Positions 7,562 to 15,638 of a stretch of DNA of 64,000 bases are shown here, piece after piece. The position numbers were made by a program, and so were the translations under genes. Each line of letters begins with the position of its first letter. The stretch's first letter is position 1. The notes under the pieces are model-generated. The model worked only from the letters and a program-made list of their open reading frames with translations, searched no databases and was not told the origin of the DNA. This DNA comes from UBA4479 sp963974935 (GTDB taxonomy: Bacteria > Pseudomonadota > Alphaproteobacteria > Rhodospirillales > Casp-alpha2), in contig CAXBEV010000009.1 of NCBI GenBank assembly GCA_963974935.1, positions 1-64,000 of the forward strand, given 5' to 3'.

Positions 7562-8269
7562 TCAAAACATCAGGCGTAAGCCAGCGACGAAGAACAAGCC
7601 GTCGCCTTCCTCTCCTTCCTCTTCTCTTATATCCAGTGTATCACCGAAAACGCGCTCGTAATGAACACCTATGTAGGGTGCAACGGCGCGGTCGACCAGG
7701 TCGTAACTAAGACGTGCGCCAATTTCCATTGTTGGACCCCATGCAGCGACCCCGGCCCGATTGTCATCCCTAAGCGGCACGTCAAGCTCAATGCTTGGAG
7801 TCAGGATCAAATAGTTCGTTATCAGGGCCTCATATTCCGCTTCAAATCGGGCAGACGGCTTGTCAGAGACGAACAAGTCGGCATCAACTTCGAACCACAG
7901 TGGTGCCAAACCATGAATGCCGAGAACACCGTGAACGCGATCTCGTCCATCCGGCGTATCAAAACGAACGCCTGCGACAGCATCAAAGAATGTGGAGATT
8001 GGCTTTTGCAGACGCAATTGTGTCTCCATCGTCTCCAACGTATCGCTTCTGGTCTCGAATTCCCCTCGGTTTCTAATGACGAACTTTAACTCGTCCGTGC
8101 CGATCAGGGCATCACCATCCCACGCCAGAACGTCCGACTGGGCGTCACCGGTGAAGCGGTTTTCAAGTTGCTCAATTCGAACACCCCAGATTAACGGCTC
8201 AGCGTTCACAGAAGGCGAGGTCAGAAACGTCGCTAAAAACAGGCCTAAAAAGGCGGATACACGCTTCAT
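7562..8269 (-). CDS. copB: Copper resistance outer-membrane protein CopB
   Basis: A 235-residue protein with a signal peptide (ending SPSVNAEP) followed by a beta-barrel-like CopB domain. Recognisable blocks are VRIEQLENRF, AWDGDALIGTDELKFVIRN, FFDAVAGVRFD, EYEALITNYLILTPSIEL, GARLSYDL, APYIGVHYERVFG and a C-terminal GLRLMF ending in Phe, as in outer-membrane proteins. CopB binds or sequesters copper at the outer membrane with CopA. The start at 8269 is chosen because AAGGAGG precedes it and because it overlaps the copA stop by 4 bases (ATGA), which indicates translational coupling. The Met/His-rich N-terminal extension found in many CopB proteins is missing, which makes this a short form. 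Confidence 0.9.
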   Translation of the reverse strand: MKRVSAFLGLFLATFLTSPSVNAEPLIWGVRIEQLENRFTGDAQSDVLAWDGDALIGTDELKFVIRNRGEFETRSDTLETMETQLRLQKPISTFFDAVAGVRFDTPDGRDRVHGVLGIHGLAPLWFEVDADLFVSDKPSARFEAEYEALITNYLILTPSIELDVPLRDDNRAGVAAWGPTMEIGARLSYDLVDRAVAPYIGVHYERVFGDTLDIREEEGEEGDGLFFVAGLRLMF

Positions 8270-10047
8270 GATTTGCCTCCTTCGTGATTCATCAAAGAAG
8301 CCGCTTTCGGCCCGCCTTCGACGACAATTTTGCGGAACATGCCAGCATCGGCGTGATAGGAAAGATGGCAATGAAACGCCCATTGCCCTGGCGCATCCAC
8401 TTCAGTTTCTGAATATACCGTTGTGCCGGGCGCAACATTTATTACGTGTTTTATCGGGTCCCATTTGCCATTGCCGTTATCGAGAATCGACCACATCCCA
8501 TGCAGATGCATCGGATGGGACATCATCGTTTCGTTCACAAACTTGAAACGTACACGCTCGCCGTACTGCAATACGATTGGGTCGGCATCATCGTATTTTA
8601 CGCCATTAATGGACCAGATATACCGCTCCATGTTGCCGGTTAATCGCAATTCAATTTCGCGCGTGGCCTCACGATCCTCATACAGCGGCTTCTGCGCTTT
8701 GAGATCACTGTAAGATAGGAATTTACCACCATTTGCCGCAGACGGGGTCAGCCCACTTCCAGGCGCATAGAAGGGATCATCCTTCGCCGCAGTTCCAGAC
8801 ATGTTGCTGTGGTCCATGCCGGCCATGCTGCCGTTGCCGGTGCCGGTGCTGGCCATCTTACTGTGGTCCATGCCGGCCATGCTGCCGTTGCCCATGCCGG
8901 TCATCTTACTGTGGTCCATGCCGGCCATGCTGTCGTTGCCCATGCCGGTCATCTTACCGTGATCCATGCCGGCCATGCTGCCGTTGTCCATGCCGGCCAT
9001 ATCAGCCATAGTCAGCTTGGGGGCCTCACGCATTTCTGGGATATCGGCGACCATGCCCTCGCGTGGCGCTAAAGTGCCACGTACGCTTGCGGTACGCCCC
9101 ATAGATTCAGCGAAAATGGCGTATGCCTGATCTTCGGCAGGTTGAACAATAACGTCATATGTTTCCGCTACGGCAATACGCAATTCATCAACACTAACAG
9201 GTTGCACATTATTACCATCAGCCTCAACCACAGTCATTTTGAGACCCGGAATACGGATATCGAAGTACGTTATTGCGGACGAGTTGATGAACCGCAATCT
9301 TATGCGTTCATTCGAGTTAAAAACACCGGTCCAGTTTTGCAATGAGGACTTGCCGTTGATGAGGGGAGTGAAGCCCTGCACGTCCTCAATATCACTTGGC
9401 AACATACGCATCTCGCCCCACATCAGCCGATCATCGAGCGCCGCACCGAGCCCCTTCTCTCCGGCATCGGAGAAGAAATCCGATATCGTTCGCTGTTTAC
9501 GATTATAATAATCAGCTGACAATTTGAGATTGCGCATGACCCGACTGCCTGAATGCGGATGCGCATCCGTCAATTGAACGACATACTCGCGGTCGAACTT
9601 AAACGGTTCTCGTTTCTTCGGCTCGATAACAATGGCGCCGTAAGCACCGTCAGGTTCCTGAAACCCGGAATGACTATGAAACCAGTAGGTGCCGCTCTGA
9701 ACGATCGGGAATTGATATGTAAACGTTTCGCCAGGCTCTATCCCCTCATAGCTGATGCCCGGAACGCCGTCCTGTTGGTATGGCAGGATAAGACCATGCC
9801 AATGGATCGACGTTGATTCGTCCAAATTATTTTTAACATTGATGGTTACATCTTCTCCTTCCTTAAACCGGAGAACCGGACCTGGTGTCTTATTGTTGTA
9901 TCCGATTCCGACGCGTGTGAATTCGCCGGTATTGATCTCTACCCGATCGACGGAGAGAGAGTATTCGCCAGCGCTGACATGTGATGGGCTCGTAGCAGCC
10001 AGACCCAATCCAATAGCGGCAGCACAAAGTAAACTAAAGCGCGACAT
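8266..10047 (-). CDS. copA: Periplasmic multicopper oxidase CopA
   Basis: A 593-residue multicopper oxidase of the PcoA/CopA group. All four copper-ligand motifs are visible: HWHG and YWFHSHSG in the first cupredoxin domain, and HPMHLHG and HCHLSYHADAGM in the last. A Met/His-rich segment of 16- to 18-residue repeats (MAGMDHSKMTGMGNGS type, coded by 8803-9003) lies between domains and should bind Cu(I). The protein probably oxidises Cu(I) to less toxic Cu(II) in the periplasm. AAAGGAG six bases before the ATG at 10047 decides the start. The signal peptide has only one Arg (MSRFSLL) and looks like a Sec signal, whereas most CopA proteins carry a twin-arginine signal. It is the first gene of copAB. 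Confidence 0.93.
   Translation of the reverse strand: MSRFSLLCAAAIGLGLAATSPSHVSAGEYSLSVDRVEINTGEFTRVGIGYNNKTPGPVLRFKEGEDVTINVKNNLDESTSIHWHGLILPYQQDGVPGISYEGIEPGETFTYQFPIVQSGTYWFHSHSGFQEPDGAYGAIVIEPKKREPFKFDREYVVQLTDAHPHSGSRVMRNLKLSADYYNRKQRTISDFFSDAGEKGLGAALDDRLMWGEMRMLPSDIEDVQGFTPLINGKSSLQNWTGVFNSNERIRLRFINSSAITYFDIRIPGLKMTVVEADGNNVQPVSVDELRIAVAETYDVIVQPAEDQAYAIFAESMGRTASVRGTLAPREGMVADIPEMREAPKLTMADMAGMDNGSMAGMDHGKMTGMGNDSMAGMDHSKMTGMGNGSMAGMDHSKMASTGTGNGSMAGMDHSNMSGTAAKDDPFYAPGSGLTPSAANGGKFLSYSDLKAQKPLYEDREATREIELRLTGNMERYIWSINGVKYDDADPIVLQYGERVRFKFVNETMMSHPMHLHGMWSILDNGNGKWDPIKHVINVAPGTTVYSETEVDAPGQWAFHCHLSYHADAGMFRKIVVEGGPKAASLMNHEGGKS
8803..9003. repeat. Met/His-coding tandem repeats inside copA
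   Basis: Copies of a block containing GGTCCATGCCGGCCATGCTG begin at 8811, 8865, 8913 and 8961, giving repeat lengths of 54, 48 and 48 bp, all multiples of three. They code for MAGMDH(S/G)KMTGMGN(G/D)S units. Copy-number change by recombination would keep the reading frame and change the number of copper-binding sites. Confidence 0.85.
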
Positions 10048-10132
10048 CGCGTGCTCCTTTGCAGGGATGCTGACGAGGAGTGGGCCAACCAATCACTTGG
10101 ACGGCACCAAACTCGCTCGTTAGCACCGCTAA

Positions 10133-10678
10133 TTAATGTGAAAGATTGATTTTGCCGACCATCCCGGAATCGTAATGACCAGGGACGTTGCAGGCGAATT
10201 CGAGCTTGGTATTCTCTGGGAACGTCCAGACAATTTCGCCGCTTTTACCCGGCTCCAATAATACGCTATTCGGATCGTTGTGCACTCCATGCCCCATAGA
10301 TGCCTGCATTTTCTTGGCTGCGTCCCAATCGATCTTATCTGCCTGAATGACGCCTTGTTCCATCATCATCATCATTTCCGGTCCATGCGCCTTATGCATC
10401 TCGCCCGTCGCGATGTTGAATTCATGCACGAATTCGCCGTCATTCTTCACGATAAAGCGTACGGTCTCGCCTTCCTTCACCGAGATATTTTCTGGTTCGA
10501 AGTAATTATCATGCATTTTAACTTCGATCGTGCGCGTGGCGGCAGATGCCTTGCCCGGCGTACCTATGTTTGTTTTGGGACCATGACCTACGCCGGCCAG
10601 AGCCGTGGTCGCGGTGAAGCCGATGATGGCACCAAGTGCAATGGAGAAAATCGCTTTGGCGATGATATTTCGTTTCAT
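10133..10678 (-). CDS. Periplasmic cupredoxin (CopI-like)
   Basis: A 181-residue secreted protein. After a signal peptide (about residues 1-28, ending ATTALAGV) comes a plastocyanin-like fold: MHDNYFEPENISVKEGETV, then GEFVHEFNI with the first His ligand, and near the C-terminus FACNVPGHYDSGM, which supplies Cys, His and Met. This is the type 1 copper site. A Met/His insert (EMHKAHGPEMMMMMEQG, then MGHGVH) lies in the middle and may add copper-binding sites. Proteins with this layout (CopI) take part in periplasmic copper tolerance. It lies 85 bp upstream of copA on the same strand and is probably co-transcribed. AAGGA precedes the start. Confidence 0.88.
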   Translation of the reverse strand: MKRNIIAKAIFSIALGAIIGFTATTALAGVGHGPKTNIGTPGKASAATRTIEVKMHDNYFEPENISVKEGETVRFIVKNDGEFVHEFNIATGEMHKAHGPEMMMMMEQGVIQADKIDWDAAKKMQASMGHGVHNDPNSVLLEPGKSGEIVWTFPENTKLEFACNVPGHYDSGMVGKINLSH

Positions 10679-10771
10679 GTGTGTAGTCCTTCGAATCTGA
10701 GTTTAATTATTCCATCGTGCGCAAACCGAGAATCGGCGCGCACCTGTAGCAATGTTAATCGGAATTGAGAC

Positions 10772-11104
10772 TCAGAATCGAGGAGGGGGTGTTTCCGATT
10801 CCGGCATAAGCAAGAGCCGGAAATCATGAGAAAACTCAAACGTCACGCTCTCTGACGACAGGGAAACGATTTCGTTCATTTGATGATCACGGAGCGCCGA
10901 AGCCGCGCAATGTGTGACAGCGGTCAAACAACAATCGTCCGCAGAGTCTTCGCCGTGATCGGATGGGCACGTGTTCCCGTTCTTGCCATACTCATCCAAG
11001 CTGTAGGCATGGCTGGCATTGCCGCCCTGCCCCATTGCCTTTTGAGCCATCAAAGGGGTGGCGACCAGAAATAAAGCGACGAGTGTGACGAGAATGCGTT
11101 TCAT
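10772..11104 (-). CDS. Small Cys/His-rich exported protein, CopL/DUF2946-like (copy 1)
   Basis: A 110-residue protein with a signal peptide (LVTLVALFLVATPLMAQ). The mature part has a cysteine/histidine box, TCPSDHGEDSADDCCLTAVT then HC, and ends in ETPPPRF. This pattern (single C, acidic and His residues, CC, T-x-C, and a proline-rich tail) resembles small copper-associated exported proteins such as CopL and DUF2946. It shares the same plan with the gene at 11852-12178. The start at 11104 is preferred because it begins the signal peptide; an in-frame ATG at 11155 also exists and neither has a good Shine-Dalgarno. A role in metal binding is inferred from context and residues. Confidence 0.7.
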   Translation of the reverse strand: MKRILVTLVALFLVATPLMAQKAMGQGGNASHAYSLDEYGKNGNTCPSDHGEDSADDCCLTAVTHCAASALRDHQMNEIVSLSSESVTFEFSHDFRLLLMPESETPPPRF

Positions 11105-11455
11105 TTGAAATTGAATATGGGTGCGAGCCACTGGCAGGTCAAGCCGGGAATGCATGTTGAATAAACTGGGACAACCTTAAGCTACTATCACAACTGGAAA
11201 ATACCATAAATTCCCTGACCTTATCAATTGTGGACATGTTGAAGCGTTTTCATAAAAGAGGATTTTTCATTCGCAAAGGCTGAGCCATGGCGAGGCCGGC
11301 TCAAGTCAGCTTACTTTGACAGCGCCATACTTATTTTACTGGATCACTAATGGAGAATTCTCACCTCACGAGCTGCACAGAGGTAAGTCGTAAAATGGAA
11401 CAGCCGACGCTTTAAAAAGCGCCGGCTCTCCACGCAGTCTAATTAACGTTAGGAC
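11105..11455. other. Spacer between two copper-region genes, with one hairpin
   Basis: About 350 bp without a supported gene. It should contain the promoter of the CopL-like gene ending at 10772 and, at 11402-11427, a hairpin just downstream of the gene at 11456-11803. No open frame here has a start signal. Confidence 0.5.
11402..11427 (-). terminator. Hairpin downstream of the small secreted protein gene
   Basis: AGCCGACGCTTT (11402-11413) pairs with AAAGCGCCGGCT (11416-11427) with a single mismatch. It lies about 30 bp beyond the stop of the minus-strand gene at 11456. Only a weak T-run follows on the minus strand (CCATTTTA), so the call as a terminator is moderate. Confidence 0.5.
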
Positions 11456-11803
11456 TTAAAGATGGTCGTACCGATGCGCATGATCAAAGACCGTCGGCTC
11501 GGTTTCTGCCGTGACGTTGTTGATCGACCAGCTCGGACCGCCCTTTCCCTTTGCACCAGGATTTGCGGATGCATCGGCCCCCAGACGAGAAGGATCCGTC
11601 TCTGTGACGACACGCGATGCCTCACTCGGTAAAAAGTTGGGCGCAGAACTTTTCATATGCCCCGTCTTTTCAACACCCATATGGGCTGGATTGGTCTTGA
11701 GGTCCATGCGGGTAACGCTGTCTGCTGTGGCCGTCGAAACGACGCTCCCCAGAAACAACGCAGAAATGATCGAGAGCGAAAGAAGAGGTTTAGTGATTTT
11801 CAT
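11456..11803 (-). CDS. Small secreted protein of unknown function
   Basis: A 115-residue protein with a signal peptide (about residues 1-27, ending STATADSV). The mature part is polar, has no cysteine, and contains the near-repeated phrases MDLKTNPAHMG and VTETDPSRLGAD, then VTAETEPTVFDHAHRYDHL with several His at the C-terminus. I do not recognise a family. GGAG lies 8 bases before the start. It lies within the copper cluster on the same strand, so a copper-related role is possible but not shown. Confidence 0.75.
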   Translation of the reverse strand: MKITKPLLSLSIISALFLGSVVSTATADSVTRMDLKTNPAHMGVEKTGHMKSSAPNFLPSEASRVVTETDPSRLGADASANPGAKGKGGPSWSINNVTAETEPTVFDHAHRYDHL

Positions 11804-11851
11804 TGTCTTAACTCCATAGATTGCAAAGATTTCGATAATTTGAAGAAATCT

Positions 11852-12178
11852 TCACCCTCGCGGAGGCGGCGTATCCATATCTGCAATACGTTGCTTATAA
11901 ATATTGTCATCTGAAGCGCGCTGGGAGGCCGACAACGCAGACCTGTCGAACGCCGCATGCTCAATGATTAATGGCGGGAATACATTGCAACTCGTTAACA
12001 GTGAAAAGCAGCAGTTGCCGTGGCTATCCATAGTGCCGCAGCCGTCATTTGCCATTTCTAACGAGACTTGCGTGCTTTCCGACTGCAAGGACACGCTGTC
12101 CTCAGCTGCGAAGACTGTGGTAGCCACAGTCATCAGGAGCACAAAAACACATATACCAGTTACAAAGTTAAATCTCAT
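11852..12178 (-). CDS. Small Cys-rich exported protein, CopL/DUF2946-like (copy 2)
   Basis: A 108-residue protein with a signal peptide (about residues 1-24, ending TTVFAAED). It has the box DGCGTMDSHGNCCFSLLTSC and a proline-rich end (MDTPPPRG). The order and spacing match the gene at 10772-11104, so the two are probably old duplicates. The cysteines and the His/Asp residues make metal binding likely. No Shine-Dalgarno is seen before the ATG. Upstream lie a perfect 16-bp AT palindrome (12221-12236) and a 15-bp palindrome (12259-12273) that could serve its promoter. Confidence 0.7.
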   Translation of the reverse strand: MRFNFVTGICVFVLLMTVATTVFAAEDSVSLQSESTQVSLEMANDGCGTMDSHGNCCFSLLTSCNVFPPLIIEHAAFDRSALSASQRASDDNIYKQRIADMDTPPPRG

Positions 12179-12673
12179 GATTCACTTATAAAGCTTCCAG
12201 CAGCAGAAAGGCAACTGTGATAATAATTAATTATTAGAAAGGTTTAGCCTAGTAATATGGATAACAGTTATCCAACTGCATTCAGCGTTGTTCGATAAAC
12301 TGTCATGGCGACGACGACGTGGATGATGGACTTTTGGACAACATTCAACAACGCGGCAACTCGACGAAGACGTCCCCTAACGGTCGAAAGGCCTTTGGCT
12401 ATCTATCTATAAATAAACATTTTTTATTTTATCTATCGCAACAGTATTTGTTTGGTTTTAAACGTGTCGCATTCTTGATTATAATTTTTCTCAGGTTTAA
12501 CTGTTACAAATTGGCAGGTTAGCCCAATTTTTCGCAATTCTAAATGTTCTGACCAATTGGTCCTCCCCCACTCAATTGGTCCACTGCCTATGCTCATAAA
12601 CGGCAGATCAATTCAGTGAGGGAGGATCAATTCATTTTGATCTCTTTCATGTATGGCGGTCGATCCCGAGAGA
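12179..12673. other. Spacer with several palindromes, no gene
   Basis: About 495 bp without a supported gene; a 67-codon plus-strand frame (12319-12522) lacks any start signal and is AT-rich. Visible structure: TAATAATTAATTATTA (12221-12236, perfect palindrome), GGATAAC-A-GTTATCC (12259-12273), GACCAATTGGTC (12551-12562, perfect) with a partial second copy at 12571, and GATCAATTCA repeated at 12606 and 12625. These may be regulator sites for the flanking copper and cytochrome genes. Confidence 0.5.
12221..12273 (-). promoter_or_regulatory. Two palindromes upstream of the second CopL-like gene
   Basis: A 16-bp perfect AT palindrome (12221-12236) and a 15-bp palindrome with 7-bp arms (GGATAAC/GTTATCC, 12259-12273) lie 43-95 bp upstream of the minus-strand start at 12178. 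The position fits a promoter with one or two operator sites. No specific regulator family can be named. Confidence 0.4.
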
Positions 12674-13225
12674 TCAGGTAACATCACCTTCGGCCGGCTT
12701 ACGTTTCCGGCCGCTGATCATGGCGCTAACGAGGTTTTCACCATGCCGAATGCTTGCCAATATTACGCCCGCGATATGCAAACCAACAATGAACAGCATC
12801 AGGTTAGCCAGAACTTCATGGACTTCCTCAACCCATTCCGCGCCCCAAAACATATCAAGGGTCGTCATCCATCCCGTACCGCCCGTGGCGATGAGGGCCA
12901 GGATTAAAACGATGACCATCGCACCGCCCGCCGGGTTATGCCCGAGATAACGGTGCTCCCGACCTGATACCATTTGCCGGAGATATGCACCAATGCCGCC
13001 GAGGCTCGGTACAAATTGTGAAAACCGTGCATAATGCGGTCCAACCACCCCCCAAACAAGTCGGACCGCAATCAGGCCCAAGATCACGTAACCCGCATTT
13101 TCATGCAGTGTTTCGAACTCGTCGCCTGTTAACCAAGCGACGATGAACGCTGCCACCAGGGACCAGTGGAAAATACGCACCACTGGATCCCAGACCTTAA
13201 CGGATGACTCTTTCTGCTCAATCAT
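12674..13225 (-). CDS. Cytochrome b561 family protein
   Basis: A 183-residue integral membrane protein with four hydrophobic helices. The opening VWDPVVRIFHWSLVAAFIVAW and later ILGLIAVRLVWGVVGPHYARF, EVHEVLANLMLFIVGLHIAGV and the final RHGENLVSAMISGRKR are hallmarks of the bacterial b561 / Ni-Fe-hydrogenase-type b subunit family. The conserved His residues in FHW, EVHE and GLHIAG would bind two b haems. It likely passes electrons from quinol to a periplasmic acceptor. The start overlaps the stop of the PepSY gene by 8 bases, so the two are co-translated. This gene pair with a divergent two-component system is a common unit in proteobacteria. Confidence 0.92.
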   Translation of the reverse strand: MIEQKESSVKVWDPVVRIFHWSLVAAFIVAWLTGDEFETLHENAGYVILGLIAVRLVWGVVGPHYARFSQFVPSLGGIGAYLRQMVSGREHRYLGHNPAGGAMVIVLILALIATGGTGWMTTLDMFWGAEWVEEVHEVLANLMLFIVGLHIAGVILASIRHGENLVSAMISGRKRKPAEGDVT

Positions 13226-13505
13226 CAGATTTTTTCCGCAGCATTTTCAGCGACTTTGGATCAAAATAGGCTTCAATGCGGTTGCCGTCCTTGTCGATGG
13301 CATACACTTCGTAGCATCCGTCGTCAGTCTTGATGCGTTTAACCTGCCAGCCTTCGGCCTCAAGTTTTTGCTGGAGGTTTTCCCGTGGCTGCCATTCCGC
13401 CATCGGTGCATTGCAACGGTTGCCGTAATCTTGATCTGCTTGAGCCGACACCGCGCTCAGCGCGAAGACTACTGAAGCGATTGATGCTATGATGATGTTT
13501 TTCAT
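13218..13505 (-). CDS. Periplasmic PepSY-domain protein
   Basis: A 95-residue secreted protein. The signal peptide (ending SAVSAQAD) is followed by a PepSY domain: LQQKLEAEGWQVKRIKTDDG, then CYEVYAIDKDGNRIEAYFDP. PepSY proteins modulate proteases or sense signals at the cell envelope. AGGAGA precedes the start. The gene leads a two-gene operon with cytochrome b561 and is divergent from the response-regulator gene at 13653, which suggests it is controlled by that system. Two cysteines (NRC, DGC) could form a disulfide. Confidence 0.88.
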   Translation of the reverse strand: MKNIIIASIASVVFALSAVSAQADQDYGNRCNAPMAEWQPRENLQQKLEAEGWQVKRIKTDDGCYEVYAIDKDGNRIEAYFDPKSLKMLRKKSDD

Positions 13506-13551
13506 TGATCGTCTCCTGTTATGTAAAATTGATACGGAGACTGTCGCGTTG

Positions 13552-13617
13552 CTACCTTGCGCCCCGCTGAAGCAAACGCAGTTTTTGCTTCAGCTTCCGG
13601 TAAGGTAGGCTGCCTAC
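13552..13617. promoter_or_regulatory. Nested inverted repeats in the divergent PepSY / response-regulator promoter region
   Basis: GCTGAAGCAAA (13566-13576) pairs with TTTGCTTCAGC (13584-13594). The outer pair CTACCTT (13552-13558) and AAGGTAG (13602-13608) extends the structure, and GTAGGC-T-GCCTAC (13605-13617) overlaps the outer right arm, so the last two hairpins exclude each other. The block lies in the leader of the response-regulator gene. It could be an operator or a switching RNA leader. Confidence 0.5.
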
Positions 13618-13652
13618 CCATTGACGCTTTGAAACCCCGTGTCGGAGCAAGT

Positions 13653-14312
13653 ATGCGCATTCTGCTGGTCGAAGATGATTTTACGCTCGGCGATGCTATC
13701 CGTGAGCAAGTTACGTCGAACGGTCATGCTGTCGATTGGATGACGTTGCTCGCCGATGCTGAAGTCAGTGCGCGCGCGGTGTCGTACGACCTTATCCTTC
13801 TCGACCTTATGTTGCCGGACGGGCGCGGTCTTGATTTTTTGCGCGACCGTCGTGCAGCGGGCGATACAACCTCGGTGATTATTCTGACGGCACGCGATCA
13901 AATCTCGGAGCGGATTGAAGGCCTGAATGCGGGTGCGGATGATTATTTGGTAAAACCGTTTGATCTCGCAGAACTGACAGCGCGGATCGCAGCCGTCGCG
14001 CGGCGCTATGCGGGAAACCCGAACCCTTTGGTGAAATTAGGTGCCCTCGACATTGACCTCGCTGCACGGACCGTGCGCCGTGACGATAAGAAGGTTGATC
14101 TGACCGCACGGGAATGGCGTTTGTTTGAAGCTCTGCTTCAGCATCCCGGCACCGTCCTATCAAAGGCACAATTGGAAGAGCACTTGTACAACTTCGATGC
14201 CGCATTTGAGAGCAACACGATTGAGGTTCATATCAGCCGCCTGCGAAAAAAACTTGGGCGCGATGTTATTGAAACAGTGCGCGGCATTGGCTACCGGCTG
14301 CAACGAACATGA
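13653..14312 (+). CDS. OmpR/PhoB-type response regulator
   Basis: A 219-residue transcription factor. The receiver domain (residues 1-115) has the acidic pair in LLVEDDFTLGD, the phosphorylated Asp in LILLDLMLPDGRGLDF and the conserved Lys in DDYLVKPFDLAEL. The C-terminal winged helix (about residues 125-219) is of OmpR type (LTAREWRLFEALLQHPGTVL, then SNTIEVHISRLRKKLG, then VRGIGYRL). It is closest to the QseB/PmrA/CopR group. The start at 13653 is chosen over an upstream ATG (13557) because GGAGC lies just before it and the receiver fold begins there. It overlaps the kinase gene by 4 bases. Confidence 0.93.
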   Translation: MRILLVEDDFTLGDAIREQVTSNGHAVDWMTLLADAEVSARAVSYDLILLDLMLPDGRGLDFLRDRRAAGDTTSVIILTARDQISERIEGLNAGADDYLVKPFDLAELTARIAAVARRYAGNPNPLVKLGALDIDLAARTVRRDDKKVDLTAREWRLFEALLQHPGTVLSKAQLEEHLYNFDAAFESNTIEVHISRLRKKLGRDVIETVRGIGYRLQRT

Positions 14313-15634
14313 CGACATCGTATAGCCTTCGTACACGCCTGAGTTACGGGTTGGCCTTAGGCGTTGCCTTCATGTGGCTGGCCGGTGTTTTGGTATGTGG
14401 GTTGGTGGTGCGCCATGAATTGGATGAAGCGTTCGACAGCGCTCTGCAGGAAACGGCGCAACGGCTACTACCGCTCGCCGTCATCGATATCCTAGATCAT
14501 GACGGTCCGTTATCAGAGCGTCGGGTCGCGCCCCTTAGACCCCATGACGAATTTTTGACCTACGTCGTCCGCGATCAATTTGGCAATGTGATCTTACGTT
14601 CCCACGATGCAGACAAAGATGACTTTCCGATCAAACCGAAACTCGGGTTCAGCAATACAGCGACGCATCGGATATATGGTGAGGCTGCCGTCAGTGAGAG
14701 CATTTTCATTGAGGTCGCAGAGCCGCTGACGCATCGGCGCGAAGCAGCGATGGAGTCGACCGTTGCCCTGGTCGTGCCATTGGTGCTGTTTCTGCCTTTC
14801 AGCGTGTTGGGTGTATGGTGGCTGGTGCGACGCAGTATGCAGTCGATCATCGGGCTAAATGCGCAAATCGAAGCCCGCAGTGCGGGTGACTTGTCGCCGG
14901 TGAGTTCAACGAATCTTCCAGAAGAGGTCGAGCCCATCACCGACGCCGTGAACAGTCTTATGCAGCGCCTGCATCGAAGCCTCGAGGCGGAACGCAGTTT
15001 CACCGCAAACAGCGCGCATGAACTCAGGACTCCAATCGCCGGTGCCCTGGCGCAAACGCAGCGACTGATTTCATCTCTCTCAGATGACGATCTGCGCGCA
15101 AGAGCGCACGGCATCGAAGCGTCAATCCTACGCCTCGCCCGTATTTCCGAAAAGTTGATGCAACTCGCACGTGCCGAGGGCGGCGGCATCATGGCCGAGA
15201 CTGCCATTGACCTTGGCCCCGTTTTGGACGCCGTCGTCGATGAGTTCAAAAGTCATTCGGAAAGCGGCATACGCCTCAGATATACATCGCCTGCAGCAGG
15301 TGCATTGATCGCACAAATTGATGCTGAGGCGTTCGCAATCTTGATGCGGAACTTAATTGAAAACGCCCTAAAGCATAGCCCTTCGGGCTCTTCCGTCGAC
15401 ATCGTCCCCGTGGCTGGGCACGTGCGGGTGATCAATGACGGGCCGGCGCTCGCGCCCGAAATATTGACCGGCATGATCAAACGCTTCGCACGCGGCCCCT
15501 CGAACGCAGACGGCAGCGGTCTCGGTCTCGCCATCGCGACGGCGATTGCCGACAACGGCAACATTGGGCTCAGTTTCAAATCACCCGCAATGGGGCGGCA
15601 AGACGGATTTGAATCCATTATCGATTTACGATGA
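14309..15634 (+). CDS. Sensor histidine kinase
   Basis: A 441-residue membrane kinase. There are two membrane segments (about residues 12-34 and 150-172) flanking a sensor domain of roughly 115 residues. A HAMP-like linker follows (LVRRSMQSIIGLNAQIEARS). The dimerisation box is FTANSAHELRTPIAGALAQT, with the phospho-accepting His, followed by N-box NLIENALKHSP and a G-box GSGLGLAIATAIA. A DxG box is replaced by VINDGPAL. It phosphorylates the regulator encoded just upstream. The signal is unknown; nearby PepSY/cytochrome b561 and copper genes are the likely targets. Confidence 0.93.
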   Translation: MTTSYSLRTRLSYGLALGVAFMWLAGVLVCGLVVRHELDEAFDSALQETAQRLLPLAVIDILDHDGPLSERRVAPLRPHDEFLTYVVRDQFGNVILRSHDADKDDFPIKPKLGFSNTATHRIYGEAAVSESIFIEVAEPLTHRREAAMESTVALVVPLVLFLPFSVLGVWWLVRRSMQSIIGLNAQIEARSAGDLSPVSSTNLPEEVEPITDAVNSLMQRLHRSLEAERSFTANSAHELRTPIAGALAQTQRLISSLSDDDLRARAHGIEASILRLARISEKLMQLARAEGGGIMAETAIDLGPVLDAVVDEFKSHSESGIRLRYTSPAAGALIAQIDAEAFAILMRNLIENALKHSPSGSSVDIVPVAGHVRVINDGPALAPEILTGMIKRFARGPSNADGSGLGLAIATAIADNGNIGLSFKSPAMGRQDGFESIIDLR

Positions 15635-15638
15635 ACGT

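Noticed and set aside
8733..9072. Cys-rich and Val/Ala/His-rich plus-strand frames opposite copA
   Set aside because: They are antisense readings of the Met/His repeats; the repeats themselves cause the long open frames.
12319..12522. Possible small gene in the 12.2-12.7 kb spacer
   Set aside because: No start signal, AT-rich composition and no similarity; the spacer is better explained as regulatory.
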